Source: Diphasiastrum complanatum (Eukaryota; Streptophyta; Lycopodiopsida; Lycopodiales; Lycopodiaceae). From it: DNA of 64,000 nucleotides. Positions 1 to 10,487 of the stretch are shown one piece after another. The notes beneath the pieces were generated by a model. It searched no databases. It was not told the DNA's origin and was given only the letters and a program-made list of their open reading frames with translations. Made by a program: the position numbers and the translations under genes. Within the stretch, counting starts at the first letter, position 1; each line of letters opens with the position of its first letter. The stretch covers positions 33,137,645 through 33,201,644 of the forward strand of contig CM055100.1 in assembly GCA_029204225.1 (NCBI GenBank). The letters are read 5' to 3'.

Positions 1-430
1 ACTATGTAGCTAATGACTCTTATGAGTCTCTTGGTCTTCATGGGCCTTCTGGGCACTTGCATAGGATCGTAGCACTCTATCCCCATCTTTTAAGCAAGTA
101 TTCTCATTCAACAATTTGGAGGTCTCATCAACATTGTTTCGTCACTTCAGTCATTCAACTTCTAGCATTTGGGATATCTCCTCCATAGAAACAATTTTTT
201 GATCAACCACTTCAGTCAGTTTCATGGCTTATGAAGTCACAATGGTGTAGGCTGAATGGTAAAAAGGCAATCAACTCTTTGATTGACAAGACTTAGATTT
301 TGCAATAGCTAGGTGGGCCTGAATATTGAGAATTCAATCTCATAACTTAACAATATTAGCTTTTAGCATCTTAACTTTAGCTTCACTGGCTGCAAGTTTA
401 CCCTTCATATTTTTCAATATCGGGATAAAA
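1..430 (-). pseudogene. Decayed coiled-coil reading frame
   Basis: Read on the minus strand this stretch gives Lys/Glu/Leu-rich segments such as LKNMKGKLAASEAKVKMLK and MKLTEVVDQKIVSMEE, with hydrophobic residues at roughly heptad spacing, broken by several stops. That is the look of a coiled-coil protein. It lies downstream (minus sense) of gypsy protease and RT pieces, so it may be a non-pol ORF of the same element. It resembles in style the coiled coil at 7200-7960, but I cannot show homology by eye. No function is assigned. Confidence 0.35.
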
Positions 431-435
431 TCAAC

Positions 436-725
436 TCAAATTATGATCTGACCATTCTTCTTGACTTTTAGAACAATGGCAAAAAAACATTCAGTGTTAA
501 AAATTGGGAAAATCAAACCTGCCTCTTGCATCTTTTTTATCTCCTCAACAACATGAGTCATTAAATGATTAGCTAGCCTTTGTTGTCTCTCTCTAGCAAG
601 TGTATCATCTGATTTTAAAAGAATATTATGCACAACCAAAGAAGGAGGAACTCCTTTGAAATATTCATAAGTCTAAGCAAATATTTTAGTAATAGTCATC
701 AAAAAATTGTGACCGTAATTGTGCT
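436..725 (-). pseudogene. Ty3/gypsy reverse transcriptase N-terminal fragment
   Basis: The minus-strand peptide reads KGVPPSLVVHNILLKSDD, then RERQQRLANHLM, EEIKKMQEAGLIFPI and VKKNG. This is the familiar start of the plant gypsy RT domain (V.H.I.LK.....RERQRR, EI.K...AG.I.PI, PV.KKNG.IR). It stops right after KKNGQIII, so the palm domain with the catalytic aspartates is absent. It follows the protease piece at 982-1332 in the correct minus-strand order (PR then RT), separated by about 250 bases that I read as the degraded PR-RT linker. It is a dead fragment. Confidence 0.7.
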
Positions 726-981
726 ATCAACCTCAAGATGAGTTTCTACCATTAACTCCTTGCTAGCAGCCTCCTCACCTTGATATATTTTCTCCACATC
801 TACATCACAGATACAAACCAGAAATTTCCTTCCTTGAAATTGAGTCAATCATCATCACACGAGGGTTCTCGAAAGAGAATTCCTCATTAGTAGTATCCAA
901 TGAGTCTTCTGACTCCCAATTAGTATAAAAAACAAAAGCTCTTTTACTGCCTAGTATGTCATGATAAGCATTTACTATAGT

Positions 982-1332
982 TCAGTTATTATCCCTTCCA
1001 AAAATTAAATGTCCAAAAGGGATGTCAATCAAGCATTCTATCTTACAACTCCATGGTCTGCCCAATAACATCTCATAAGCTTCTTTGCCTGTCTGTATCC
1101 TAACAGCATAAAAGTCAATCTGAGCTACCCTACCAGCTATAGTTACTAGCAAGATATGAATTATTCCTTTCGCTTTCAATATGGAGCTATCAGCAAGCTT
1201 GAGCATCATATTAGCACCTTCTTGTATAGTCAAATTTAACCTATCTACCAAATCTACACTTATCACATTAACAGTAGCACTTGCATCCACAATAGCATTT
1301 GGTACCAACAGTCCATCAATGATTGCATCCAC
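982..1332 (-). pseudogene. Ty3/gypsy aspartic protease-like fragment
   Basis: This 116-residue open frame contains VPNAIVDASATVNVIS followed by DLVDRLNL, then VTIAGRVAQIDFYAV and EMLLGRPWSCK. The D-[AS]-x-A hydrophobic turn, the flap-like strand and the LLGRPW ending fit the retropepsin-like domain of plant gypsy Pol. The catalytic Asp is present, but the usual G of D-[ST]-G is replaced, so activity is doubtful. Family membership is inferred from layout and motif. The frame is shorter than a full polyprotein and is flanked by stops. Confidence 0.65.
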
Positions 1333-1462
1333 CTTAGCTCAATCCCATTATCAATGACTCTATCCACTTCTACTAGCACAGCTTATGCGAATCAAGCCAT
1401 TGTATTTGCAAAGCCTTCCTCATTTCTCTTTTATTTACTGGTGATTTATGTAACAATTGTAA

Positions 1463-1900
1463 CTAATTAATGTCAACTTTGGTAGCACTCAAACCAGGCA
1501 TGAAAGGTGCATAGTTTTCAACTACCTCCTTCCTTCGCCAGGTTATTTTCTTAGGCAGAGGCTTCGTCACTTTCATAGTCTTTTTTTTACCCTTACTATC
1601 TGGTGACTTTTCTGCTTGTGTAGGTTCAAATTCATCTTGTATAGCAAGTAGCTTATCATCAAGTACACGTTGCTTACCAGCAGATATACTTGCTTTTTGA
1701 GCAATGGTCATCACCATGCAACTAAAATATACTATTGCAACATCAAAACTTATTAAGATAATAGGCCTATCTTCTATGGAGTCACTACACTTCATGAATC
1801 TGATAGGCTCCATCGATTTTTTATAAGTTTCAGCGGACCAAGTTGATTGGCTTCTGCTTTGCATTCTGATTTGATGTCTATCCATGATCTCCCTCTTGAA
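1463..1900 (-). pseudogene. Gypsy Gag-protease spacer remnant (uncertain)
   Basis: This is a minus-strand open frame with a basic lysine-rich segment (KGKKKTMKVTKPLPKK) and then ENYAPFMPGLSATKV. It lies just upstream in minus sense of the gypsy protease piece and just after a copia integrase piece ends near 1900. The first residues of the frame run over from the copia fragment and are not part of it. I recognise no domain. The position suggests the Gag-to-protease spacer of the same gypsy relic. Confidence 0.35.
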
Positions 1901-2946
1901 TAGGCAACAGTGTGAAGAACTCATGGTCTCTTTTGTCTTTCAGTCCAGGAAATGTGGACTCATCAAACTTCACATCTCTGTTCGAAACAACCTTCTTCGT
2001 GGTTGGGTTATAGAGCTTGTACACATGTGTTTTGTTTGAGTAGCCGACCATGATTGTTTGGTCAGATTTGTCATCGAGCTTGTTTTTTTTTCTTTGGGAA
2101 TGTGCTTGTATTCTGTACATCCAAACACACATATGTATGACAGATTAGGCTTTTTGCTTGTCCACATTTTGTATGGTGTTTTGTTTTTCAGCATTGTCAT
2201 TGTAGATCTGTTCTGCAAGTGTACAGCTGCAGCTATTGCCTCAGTCCAGAATTGACCTGACAATTGAGCCTATGCCATCATGCATCTGGCTCCTTCGACT
2301 AGCGTTTGGTTTCTTCTTTCTGCCATACCGTTGTATTTTGGTGTGTATGCAGGAGTGAACTGGTGTTCTATCCCCTGTTCTTCGCAGAATCTTGAGAATT
2401 CTGTGCTTTTGTATTCACCTCCATTGTCAGATCTAAGGATCTATATCTTTTTCGAGGTGTGCCGCTTTGCAAATGCCACGAACTTCTTGAAGGAATCAAA
2501 TACTTCGGATTTCTTCTTTAAGTAGTAGATCGTGGTCATCTGGCTATAATCATCTATGAACGTCAGAAAGTATCTCGAACATGAGAGCGAATCCATCTTC
2601 ATCGGTCCACAGACATCAGAGTAGACAAACTCAAGAACTTCCTTTGCTCTTCTTCCCTCATGTGTGAATGGATTTCGATGTTGCTTGCCTTTCTGACAGG
2701 CTTCACAGGATTCAGTTTTGGGCTTTGAAATCTTGAGACCTATGACAATGTCTTTTCTGCTCATGTCGTATAGGCTCCGCATGTTCAAATGATACATTCT
2801 CCTATGCTAGAGCTGATCTTCATTTTCTGATGCATTCAATATGCTATCATAGTTGCTGACTATTTTGGCCTGGTAGAGGTTTCCTTCTCTACATCCGATC
2901 GTCAACAATTTGTTTGTCGTCTTCTCGATCATACAACAAGTATTGC
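1900..2946 (-). pseudogene. Ty1/copia GAG-pre-integrase and integrase fragment
   Basis: Minus-strand translation gives NEDQL(stop)HRRMYHLNMRSL, where the stop sits at the usual Trp of the GAG-pre-integrase motif. Then come the CEACQKGKQHR zinc region, YSDVCGPM (first catalytic Asp), FIDDYS, RSDNGGEY (second Asp) and a frameshifted NGMAERRNQTL (Glu). The C-terminal part reads FWTEAIAAAVHLQNRS, VFGCTEYKHIP and TIMVGYSNKTHVYKLYNP. All three DDE residues can be found but in different frames. It abuts a copia RNase H at 2949 in the wrong order for one element (RNase H first), so the two come from different copies. Confidence 0.8.
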
Positions 2947-2948
2947 CA

Positions 2949-3369
2949 TCAAATCTTCAGACTAAGCAATGCACAAAATTTGTTGTGTGCATTAACATTG
3001 AGTGCTTTCGTGAATATGTCTACAACCATGTCCTGCATTCTGCAGTACATTAAGCTTACTTCCTTGTCGAGAACCTTGCCCCTGATGTAGTGATATCTGA
3101 TTTTAATGTGCTTACTCCTAGAGTGAAATCTAGGGTTGGCCGATAAGGCAATAGCACTTTGATTATCACAAAATAAAATTTTAGGGCTGTACTGATTCAG
3201 ATTAAGATCTAACAGCAAATTTCTCAACCAAAATGCTTCCTTGATAGATTGAGAAGCAACAATGTATTCTACTTCTATAAAAGAAAGTGTGACAGAAGTT
3301 AGGCTTATGACTGTTCCATGAGATAGGACTGCCATTGAAGAAGAATGTAAATCCAGATGTGGATTTACG
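2949..3369 (-). pseudogene. Copia C RNase H C-terminal fragment (C#2)
   Basis: On the minus strand the frames give KSTSGFTFFFNGSPISWNSHK, then after a frameshift VEYIVASQSIKEAFWLRNLL, FCDNQSAIALSANPRFHSR, KHIKIRYHYIRGKV and VVDIFTKAL. This is the Ty1/copia RNase H tail. It is closely related to the plus-strand copy at 34160-34613. The catalytic AEAEY-type motif is altered to EVEY and ADIFTK to VDIFTK. It breaks at 3369 exactly where the inverted segment 3370-4411 begins. Confidence 0.85.
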
Positions 3370-4009
3370 AAGCTTTTCCTTGCATGTACATGAGTAAATG
3401 CTCCCACATGGCAAGTGGATGTTCACACACGTGTATAGAGTACTAGAAGATAAGAGTTGACCATTTTTCTTACATCCTATTTTGTAGGGAATATTCCTAT
3501 ATTCTAGGAGACTAGCTTTTTGGATTTTAGCCATATTCTAGAAGGTCAACTTTGGATAAGGATCAAGGATGGATCAAATGGATAGATCTGAGTGATGTGG
3601 CACTCTTCACACGTGTGAAGACCTGCTGGACTGTACCAGACTCGTGGATGTACTTGATCCATAAAAGGATCATGATTTTGCTAAGAAGATTGATGAGACT
3701 TTTGCATTCTACACTTTTGTGAGGTTTCTAGTCATTTGTCTTGTGATTTCTATGAATGATTGCTATCTAGGATTATTGTACTTGTTGTTTCAGGTGCAGG
3801 CCGTACTGTGGACAATACTCCACACGCGTGAGGCCGCTCTCACTAGTTAATGATGTGTTGATCCATCGCTCTTGCTTAAATCCAAGTGTAGTGAATCTAG
3901 ATCAAGATCTAATGTGTAGAACTTGATAGATCCATTGATTAAGCAACCAATAACTCTCTATGATTGTAAAGTACAATCATTATTGTCTTAAAAACTGTAA
4001 AATTTATCA
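3370..4009 (+). repeat. Copia A LTR segment, in inverted orientation
   Basis: This 640-base block is the reverse complement of the left three quarters of the copia A LTR seen whole at 26839-27699. It ends at 4009 with TTTATCA, the LTR terminus. It holds the palindrome CTTCACACGTGTGAAG at 3605-3620 and a TATA-like CCATAAAAGG near 3660. The missing right part of the same LTR lies at 4412-4616 in the opposite orientation. Confidence 0.85.
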
Positions 4010-4049
4010 TACATCACTCAACAAATGTATCTTCACAATGTTCTTAACA

Positions 4050-4411
4050 GATACAATTTGATGAATTGTAAATTAGCTCAATCACCAATGGATCTAGGCC
4101 TGCATCTGTCAAAGGACAATGTCCCCAGACCAAGCAGGAAGTGGAGCATATGAGAGAATACACTTATCGATCGATACTAGGATCTCTCATGTACACAATG
4201 GTCTATACAAGACCAGATATCTCTTTTGCTATAAGCTCACTCAGCCAATACATGGCTAATCTTGGCATTACCCATTGGAAGGCTCTCATACAAGTCATGA
4301 GATGTATTCGGGCCACCATGGACCAATGCATCTACTATGGAGATGTCAACAACGACAATCTCCATCAGCTCAGTGGTTATTCTGATGCAAGCTGGGGAGG
4401 AGATATTCTAG
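4050..4411 (+). pseudogene. Copia C RT C-terminal fragment (C#2, inverted piece)
   Basis: Plus-strand sequence closely matches 33820-34160 of copia C#1. The peptide includes YRSILGSLMYTMVYTRPDIS, SSLSQYMANL, HWKALIQVMRCI and LSGYSDASWGGD. These are the RT thumb/connection and the start of RNase H of a Ty1/copia polyprotein. The match ends abruptly after GGGGAGGAGAT at 4411, where copia A LTR sequence begins. The missing continuation is at 3369-2949 on the opposite strand. Bases 4010-4050 are not assigned. Confidence 0.85.
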
Positions 4412-4616
4412 TCAACTTGACTAAAAACTAGTCATATCATGTTCACACTAACTAGATTGATACAAAATCAATTTAGATATATACAAGCATGAAATGTACA
4501 TCCTTTCACACGTGGGAACAGGCTCCACACGTGTGAAATCAAATCATCAACATTATTCTAATGTTTGATCAATATTTACAAAACCAGTGTCAAGTGAGAA
4601 GTGACAATTTTCAACA
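4412..4616 (-). repeat. Copia A#1 3' LTR, remaining (U3) part
   Basis: This matches the right part of the copia A LTR (compare 27490-27699 and 22165-22377) and ends TTTTCAACA at 4616, the CA...TG boundary of a minus-strand element. It contains paired CACACGTG boxes near 4507-4540. Together with 3370-4009, once that block is turned round, it rebuilds one whole LTR. Confidence 0.85.
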
Positions 4617-4629
4617 CTCCTCCTCACTT
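4617..4629 (-). other. Polypurine tract of copia A#1
   Basis: Minus-strand AAGTGAGGAGGAG lies directly before the LTR start TGTTG. The same tract borders the LTRs at 22377 and 62615, and a near-identical one (AGTGAGGAGGAG) borders the copia F 3' LTR. In LTR elements this purine run primes plus-strand DNA synthesis. Confidence 0.8.
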
Positions 4630-5970
4630 CTAACTTGGCAAATCTAATGTACATCTATCTACAATTCCAAGAGCATATCTCAACTAAAAAAATGGATCTT
4701 TGGACAATGGCTTGGTTAAGATATCAGCTATGCATTCAGATGATGGTACATGATGTAGTTGCACCTCCTTGGATTGTACCTTCTCCCTCACAAAGTGGTG
4801 AGCTATCTCAATATGCTTTGTTCTAGCATGGAAGATAGGATTTGTAGCAATTTGTTGAGAAGCTTGATTGTCACAATATATGTAAGGGATATCCTCGGCC
4901 TCTAGCACATGTAGTTCCATCAAGAGTCTTCTTAGCCATAGGAGCTCTTTGGTTGTTGAAGTCAATGCCTTGTACTCGGCTTCACAAGAAGATAGTGAGA
5001 TTGTATCTTGTTTTTTGGAAAGCCAAGATATTACTCCTCCACAAAGAAATGTTGCAAATGCACCAATGGACTTCCTATCCATCTTGTCACTTGAAAAACC
5101 TGAATCCGAGTAGGCTCTCAAGTGCAAGTTAGATCCTTCATAAAGTATGCCAAAAAATCTAGTACTAGAAACATATCTAAGTACTCTCTTGGCACTTTTC
5201 CAATGATGAACTGAAGGAGCTTGCATACTTTGACTCAACTTACTTATACAAAAACTTAAGTTAGGTCTATTGATGGTCAAATAGATTAGAGAGCCTATAA
5301 GCTTTCTAAAGAGGGTGATGTCCTCAAAGGATGCTTCATCACCTTCATTAGTTGCTTTCACAGCATGCTCCATAGGGATGTCAATCCCCTTACAATCTTT
5401 CATACCAAATCTTTCAAGAATGGAAGTAACATACTTAGATTGACTTATGAATGTACAATTGCTACTTCTAGACACTTCTATTCCCAGTATAAACTTTAGG
5501 AAGCCTAGATCTACCATCTTGAACTCACTAGATAAATCAACTTTTACTTTGCTTATGCCTTCATCATCGTTTCCTATCAAAATGATGTCATCAACATAAA
5601 GTACCAAAATGATGATCATTCCTTCATTACATTTGAAATATAAAGAAGGTTCATAAGCACTTAGTACAAAGCCAAGAGAATAGAGAAAATCATGCAACCT
5701 AGAGTACCAAGCTCTAGGTGCTTGCTTCAAGCCATATAGGCTCTTCCTTAAGTAGCACACCTTTTGCTCCTCACCAACCTTGATGAAGCCCTCGGGTTGC
5801 ATCATGTAGATTTCCTCTTCGAAGAAGCCATTCAAGAAGACATTTGTCACATCCATTTGGTAGAGATCCCACTTGAACAAAGTAGCAATGCAAATTATAA
5901 ATCTAATGGTTACAAGCTTAGCTATAGGTGCAAATGTTTCTTCATAATCCAATCCTTTTATTTGAGTTAC
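4630..5970 (-). pseudogene. Copia A#1 reverse transcriptase-RNase H (5' truncated)
   Basis: A 422-codon minus-strand frame (4684-5952) covers RT and RNase H of a Ty1/copia Pol. In order: DYEETFAPIAKLVTIR, QMDVTNVFLNGFFEEEIYM, SLYGLKQAPRAWYSRLHDF, the catalytic LVLYVDDIILIG, KFILGIEVSRS, then RNase H motifs SKKQDTISLSSCEAEYKALT, YCDNQASQQIATNP and HARTKHIEIAHHFVREKV. A stop after DPFF comes about 24 codons before the end seen in copy A#2 (AAG to TAG). Integrase, protease and Gag are missing because the element breaks at about 5970. It is very similar to 22391-23700, so the family was active fairly recently. Confidence 0.9.
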
Positions 5971-6201
5971 TGGAGGATGTACAATAGCGTGTGGAGCTGC
6001 AATCAGCTGACATATGTCATGTCACCATGCCACATCATCATCCCTTCCACACCGCTATTGCATATCAGAGTTATTTTCCATTTTTCTTCCTTACACTTTC
6101 TGCTTTCGAGTTTATGCTTTCCTGTGCTCATTCTCTTTGCGATCAAAGCACTCTGATATGAAGTATTGCGCTCTACGGAGCTGTCATCAAACATTCGACC
6201 A
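5971..6201. other. Unassigned leader before the coiled-coil ORF
   Basis: Between the broken end of copia A#1 and the first ATG of the reading frame at 6202 I see no domain. It may be the 5' untranslated part of the LTR element that carries that frame. Open frames here on either strand look like chance. Confidence 0.3.
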
Positions 6202-9200
6202 ATGGCTTCCGGATTGAGTTCTAGTTCTATTATCATTTGGAGAGCACGTGCAAGAATCCGCCTGGCATCTATCCAGTCTTATTTGGATCAATGCAGGTTG
6301 GGTGATCTGAAAGTGGACCCTTCCATAATCCTGTCAGACATCAGTATTGAATTTGTGAACTCTATCCATTCAGTTTTTGAGGTGGACTTCAAAGTTCACG
6401 TATGAGGCAAATTCTTCACTATCTCTGAAGACCTGTTCTGCACAGCCCTCGGATTACCAGTCGGTGGGAAGATGATTTCGACAAATAATGATTGAGTGGA
6501 TGAAGCGGCCCACTTTCTAAGCAACTGCTTTGTACCCATGAAGGGCTACAAAATCTCCATGATTTGAGATACAACATTTAAGTTATTCTGTAAATACGCG
6601 AACCAAACAATATTTTTGACGGATGCGGATGCCACAATTTCGGTTCAAAATTTTGGCTACATATTGGATGCGCTAGCGGGTAATCCAGTTTGCATTGGCG
6701 TTATTACATACAAGGCTTTTTTGCGCTGGATTAAACATCAAAATTTTTCTGGAGTTGGAGCCCATGTTTCTCGACTGTGCGCTCATTTTGAAATTTTGAC
6801 TGAGCAAGAGAAATCATGCTGATGGAAAGGTTGTTGGATCCAAAGCCAATTGATCTTTCCAGTCTCATGACTGTTCCCAACCCGACTACATCAGATGCTG
6901 CACCAACAGTCGAAGTAGCAGCTACCACTGCTATGGACATTGATGCTACACAATCCCAATCAAATACAGTTCCAACTGTGGCCATGGATACCGATGGAGT
7001 TGCTGTTGCTGCTGATTCTTCAAAACCACCATCTGCTTCCACATCCCAGAAGCAGCAGAGTGCATCCACCTCTGACGATAATGCAACCAAGTCCGACACA
7101 TCAGACAAAGGACGAACAGCTGCAGAAGGCGACATTGGGGCACCTATTGAAGATGAAGATAAACCAGATAACCAGCCCTAGTGGTTTTGCACCGTGACAG
7201 AGAAAGCCAAAAATCTAGTGGCTGAAGTTTATGAGTTGGACAAGTACCATCAAAAGATTACCATGGAGTTTGTTAACTCAGAAAGGAGATGCCAAGAGGA
7301 TGTAAAGGCATCCTACGAGAAGATCGATTTGCTTGAATCAGACAACATAAAGCTGATTGAATGAAATCGTTCTCTCGAAACACAGCTTCAAATGGTAATA
7401 AATGAAACTGATTCTTTGAAGCAAACAAATAAGGCGATTGAGGCCAAGTCTGACAATTTTTAGACTCAAAATAATTCTTTGAAGCAACAACTTCTGGCTG
7501 CAACATGATGTCGCTCTCCAGAAATATTTGCAGGAGGAGCGCATGACGCGAATAAAGATAGAAGCTGCTCTATCTTTGTGCAGCAATGTAGGGTCAGTGA
7601 CAATCGACCTCACAAAGCTAAACTAGCTCCAAGGCCAGATGCACGAAAATTTTCGAGTCAAGTTCTTGCAACCACTCGAGGAATCGAAGGCACTTGTCAA
7701 AGAAGAGTTGACTGAGCTAAAGGAGCTCTCGAGTAAAGCCACCCCATCTTGCAGCAGGCCCGATTCACAAGAAGAATATCTTCAAGCCCTGCTTTGCATT
7801 GATGACCTTACACAACAACATCAAGTTGTGCCATCCTGTTCCAGAGCCTCAGACCATCCAGAGTATTTGGAGACTGTCGCGAATCTCGACAAGCTCAAAC
7901 AGGAGCTATCAAATCTTAGGCAGCAATTGGAAGATCAGAAGCTAGCTGCTGAGTTGCAAACTTAGGATTTGGCAACTGCATCTACACAGCCAAAGCGAAC
8001 ACAACACAATCAGTCAAAGGTATGTGTTGACAGATTTCGTGCATTTGTTGGACACTTTTGGAAATGGTGTCCACATGCATTTAATATTGAATTGCAATGG
8101 CGTGTGGATTACATGATGCTACCAAGCGCAGTAGGCATCGCCTTTGACGAATGGAAGCGACCTTGGGAGAAGGACGATTTTCTCTGGTTATGGGCCCAGC
8201 TCTCTATCGAACAGAAATGATGTCTCTATTGGGGCATAATCTAGGGTAAGTTCCAGGTCGTGCCTTTCGGATTAGCAGAGTTATACATAGGCTCTTCGAC
8301 TATGTATTGTCTTGAATATATTCGAATCAAAGAATTCCAGTTTTTGAGGAACGAAGACAATAAGCGACATTTTTGGAAGCGAAACTCGCAGTTTCAACTG
8401 TACAAACTACAAGCTGTTGTTGTCTAGGCAAATTTGATGATGCAGGGTTGCTGATTAATATAAATATGGCCTATCCAAAATTATTCAGTCTTTATGTGGA
8501 TTGGGAGTGAAACCTTGCAGAATACTTTGCGGAGATTTGACATAATCTGCAAGGCAAAAGAAAGTCATTCCGTTATAAGCAATTCTGTAAATATTTATTT
8601 TGGCAGTTTGGTACTTTTGCAGCAAAGACATTATTTTTCATTCAGAATCTTTATGTTAAAAGCAATTTTATTAGATTTTTAGCTCGTTACTGTAAAGAAA
8701 TCACCCTACATAGTGATTTCGACGAAGATACAAAGTTAACTCAGGAGCTGTTCGATGGAACATTGCTCCCGATTAAACTGGAAGAATTCGGCAACCTCCC
8801 AGTTGGCTGTTACACAAAATCCAAAAAAGACTTGCTGTTGATCGAAGCTCAACAATACTTGGAGTATGCTCAGAAATTATATGAAGAATTGAATCGTTCA
8901 TAAATATTCATTCATGCCTTTGTCGTGCTGATGTTCCTATGGGATGCTGAATTTTTGAATTTTAAAGATGTTTTGAAGTTTGATTCCAGATTTTATCAGC
9001 AATTCAAAGATAAACTCAAAACAACCTATTCAATTAAAGAAACAGCAAGACACATATTCTCTAAGACGAAGAAATATCTAAAGGACAAATAATATGAAGA
9101 AATATCTTTTCGTCTTAACGAAATTCTGACGAACAAGAATGTTTCGCGAATAATCCTCGAAATGAAAATGATATGTTCACGAGGACATTTCACATTTGAG

Positions 9201-9212
9201 AAAGGGGATATG
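6202..9212 (+). pseudogene. ~1000-codon non-pol ORF of an LTR element, coiled-coil rich
   Basis: A decayed plus-strand frame starts at ATG 6202 (context CCAATGGC) and can be followed for 3 kb. Part 1 (6202-6815) reads IIIWRARARIRLASIQSYLD, FTISEDLFCTALGLPVGG, FGYILDALAGNPVCIG and ends LTEQEKS. It resembles in style the N-terminal globular domain of plant retroelement ORFs (Athila ORF1-like or plant mobile domain-like). This is inference only. Part 2 (6816-7180) is an S/T/A/D-rich linker. Part 3 (7200-7965) is a long coiled coil (EESKALVKEELTELKELSSK, LKQELSNLRQQLEDQKLAAE). Part 4 (8541-9212) is an ATG-less open frame with SFRYKQFCKYLFWQFGTFAA and LPIKLEEFGNLPVGCYTK. Stops: TGA 6403, 6493, 6565, 7362; TAG 7179, 7461, 7624, 7963; TGA 8218; TAA 8901. 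Frameshifts lie near 6815 and 7505, and 8230-8540 is poorly preserved. No RT or integrase motif is present. It runs into a polypurine tract and LTR, so it is the 3' ORF, or the only ORF, of an LTR element. Confidence 0.6.
9198..9210 (+). other. Polypurine tract GAGAAAGGGGATA
   Basis: The purine run directly precedes TGTGATGCC at 9211, the likely LTR start. The same motif with one change (GAGGAAGGGGATA, minus strand 53598-53610) precedes another TGTG LTR start. This supports a real PPT and a shared lineage. Confidence 0.6.
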
Positions 9213-10480
9213 TGATGCCACAAAATGATTAAATATTGAATATCAACATAAATATGGCATGATATACTTGGAAATTAAGATATGAGTTGGATAAGTATAA
9301 ATCATGAAGAGGCCTAAGTCATTTTTCGAGAATATATCTCCTAAGTACTTGCCTTATAATAAAGGGCAAAATCTTTAAAAGGAAAGACATTGCCTTGGAT
9401 AACCTTTACTAGGTTGTCCATACGAAATGACTAGATATGGAAAGACATGTTAAACTAGAGTAATCTTAACTCTTAGTTAAATATACCTTTCATGGTATAA
9501 TTGAACGTATTTTCAATCTAATTGTTAACTAGACCCTTTCGCGGGAGCGATGCACCTGTTGTTTTAGAGGTGTGTTTGTTTGCCCCGTAGGACATATATT
9601 GATCTCACACTTCAGTCTCGAGCATCGAGAGAGAAGAGTTTATGCATATGTAAGAGGTTGAAGAAGTGAATAGAGTTCTGAGAGTTATTCTCCCTTATCT
9701 CTGTTCTCCGCACTGTTGAGTGTGAGTGATCTTGAGTCTACTAGCAATTTCTAATGCATTTCATGAATTACTCTCTGATCAGATAGAAATTCTAGTGCAT
9801 TACAGTCGTTTGTTGTGTATCCGTAAAGCATGCTCTAAAGAATTGTCTTAAAACCATCTTATTCGTCTGTCGCGAATACTTTCTTTTTGGCACTCGAATA
9901 ACGACTATCTTTGGTATAGTCTAGCACGATCATTGGATAAAGTTGTATGTATACATATGAGATGATAGTCCCTGTTTGAAGAATTGAGTCTTTGATCTGT
10001 TTTCCTGACTGTAACTGACATAAGTTTCTAGTGTGCTCTAAAACTATTCGTGTTCTTTAACCATTAATTTGGACTTTAGTTGTTGAGCACTTTTGTCTAG
10101 AAATGAACAATTCGCGAACGCGTTTAATTAATCGTCTGCACAGTTGAGAATACATCGAACAATTCTTGACTCTTTGTTGACACCTTAGTCAGCCAGAGTG
10201 TAGTACTGTTGTACTACTCTGATAACATCTCATCTGTAGAACGTGTTTGGTTCGATTTGATAGAGGCTTGATTGCTGTTCTGAAATTATCAACACAACAC
10301 ACCTCAAATATAAGTAATACTGGTTACTTTTTAATGTCTGTCGACAACCAGAATAACACTTGAAATCACTTATCATAAATTGTACCAAAAACATAACTTT
10401 CTAACGCTGTCCTCTGTGGGAACGACACTATTTACTACAAAATCTATATTAACCTTATTGTTATAGTACAACAATCTCTG
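9211..10480 (+). repeat. Long gypsy-type LTR, 3' end truncated
   Basis: The LTR begins TGTG after the polypurine tract and runs at least 1.27 kb with no coding potential. Near 10395 it holds CTCTGTGGGAACGACAC, a motif like the TCCCTGTGG..CGACC block I know from Athila/Tat-type LTR R regions. It is cut at about 10480 where copia D integrase begins (GGSNYYITFIDDYS). The second LTR of the element is not in the window. Confidence 0.5.
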
Positions 10481-10487
10481 TAGGAGG

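Noticed and set aside
6202-9212. Ordinary host gene
   Set aside because: Considered because of the coiled coil and linker. Rejected for now because the frame runs to a polypurine tract and an LTR start, and no intron with clear ends keeps the frame. A GGTAAGT at about 8244 is the only donor-like site.
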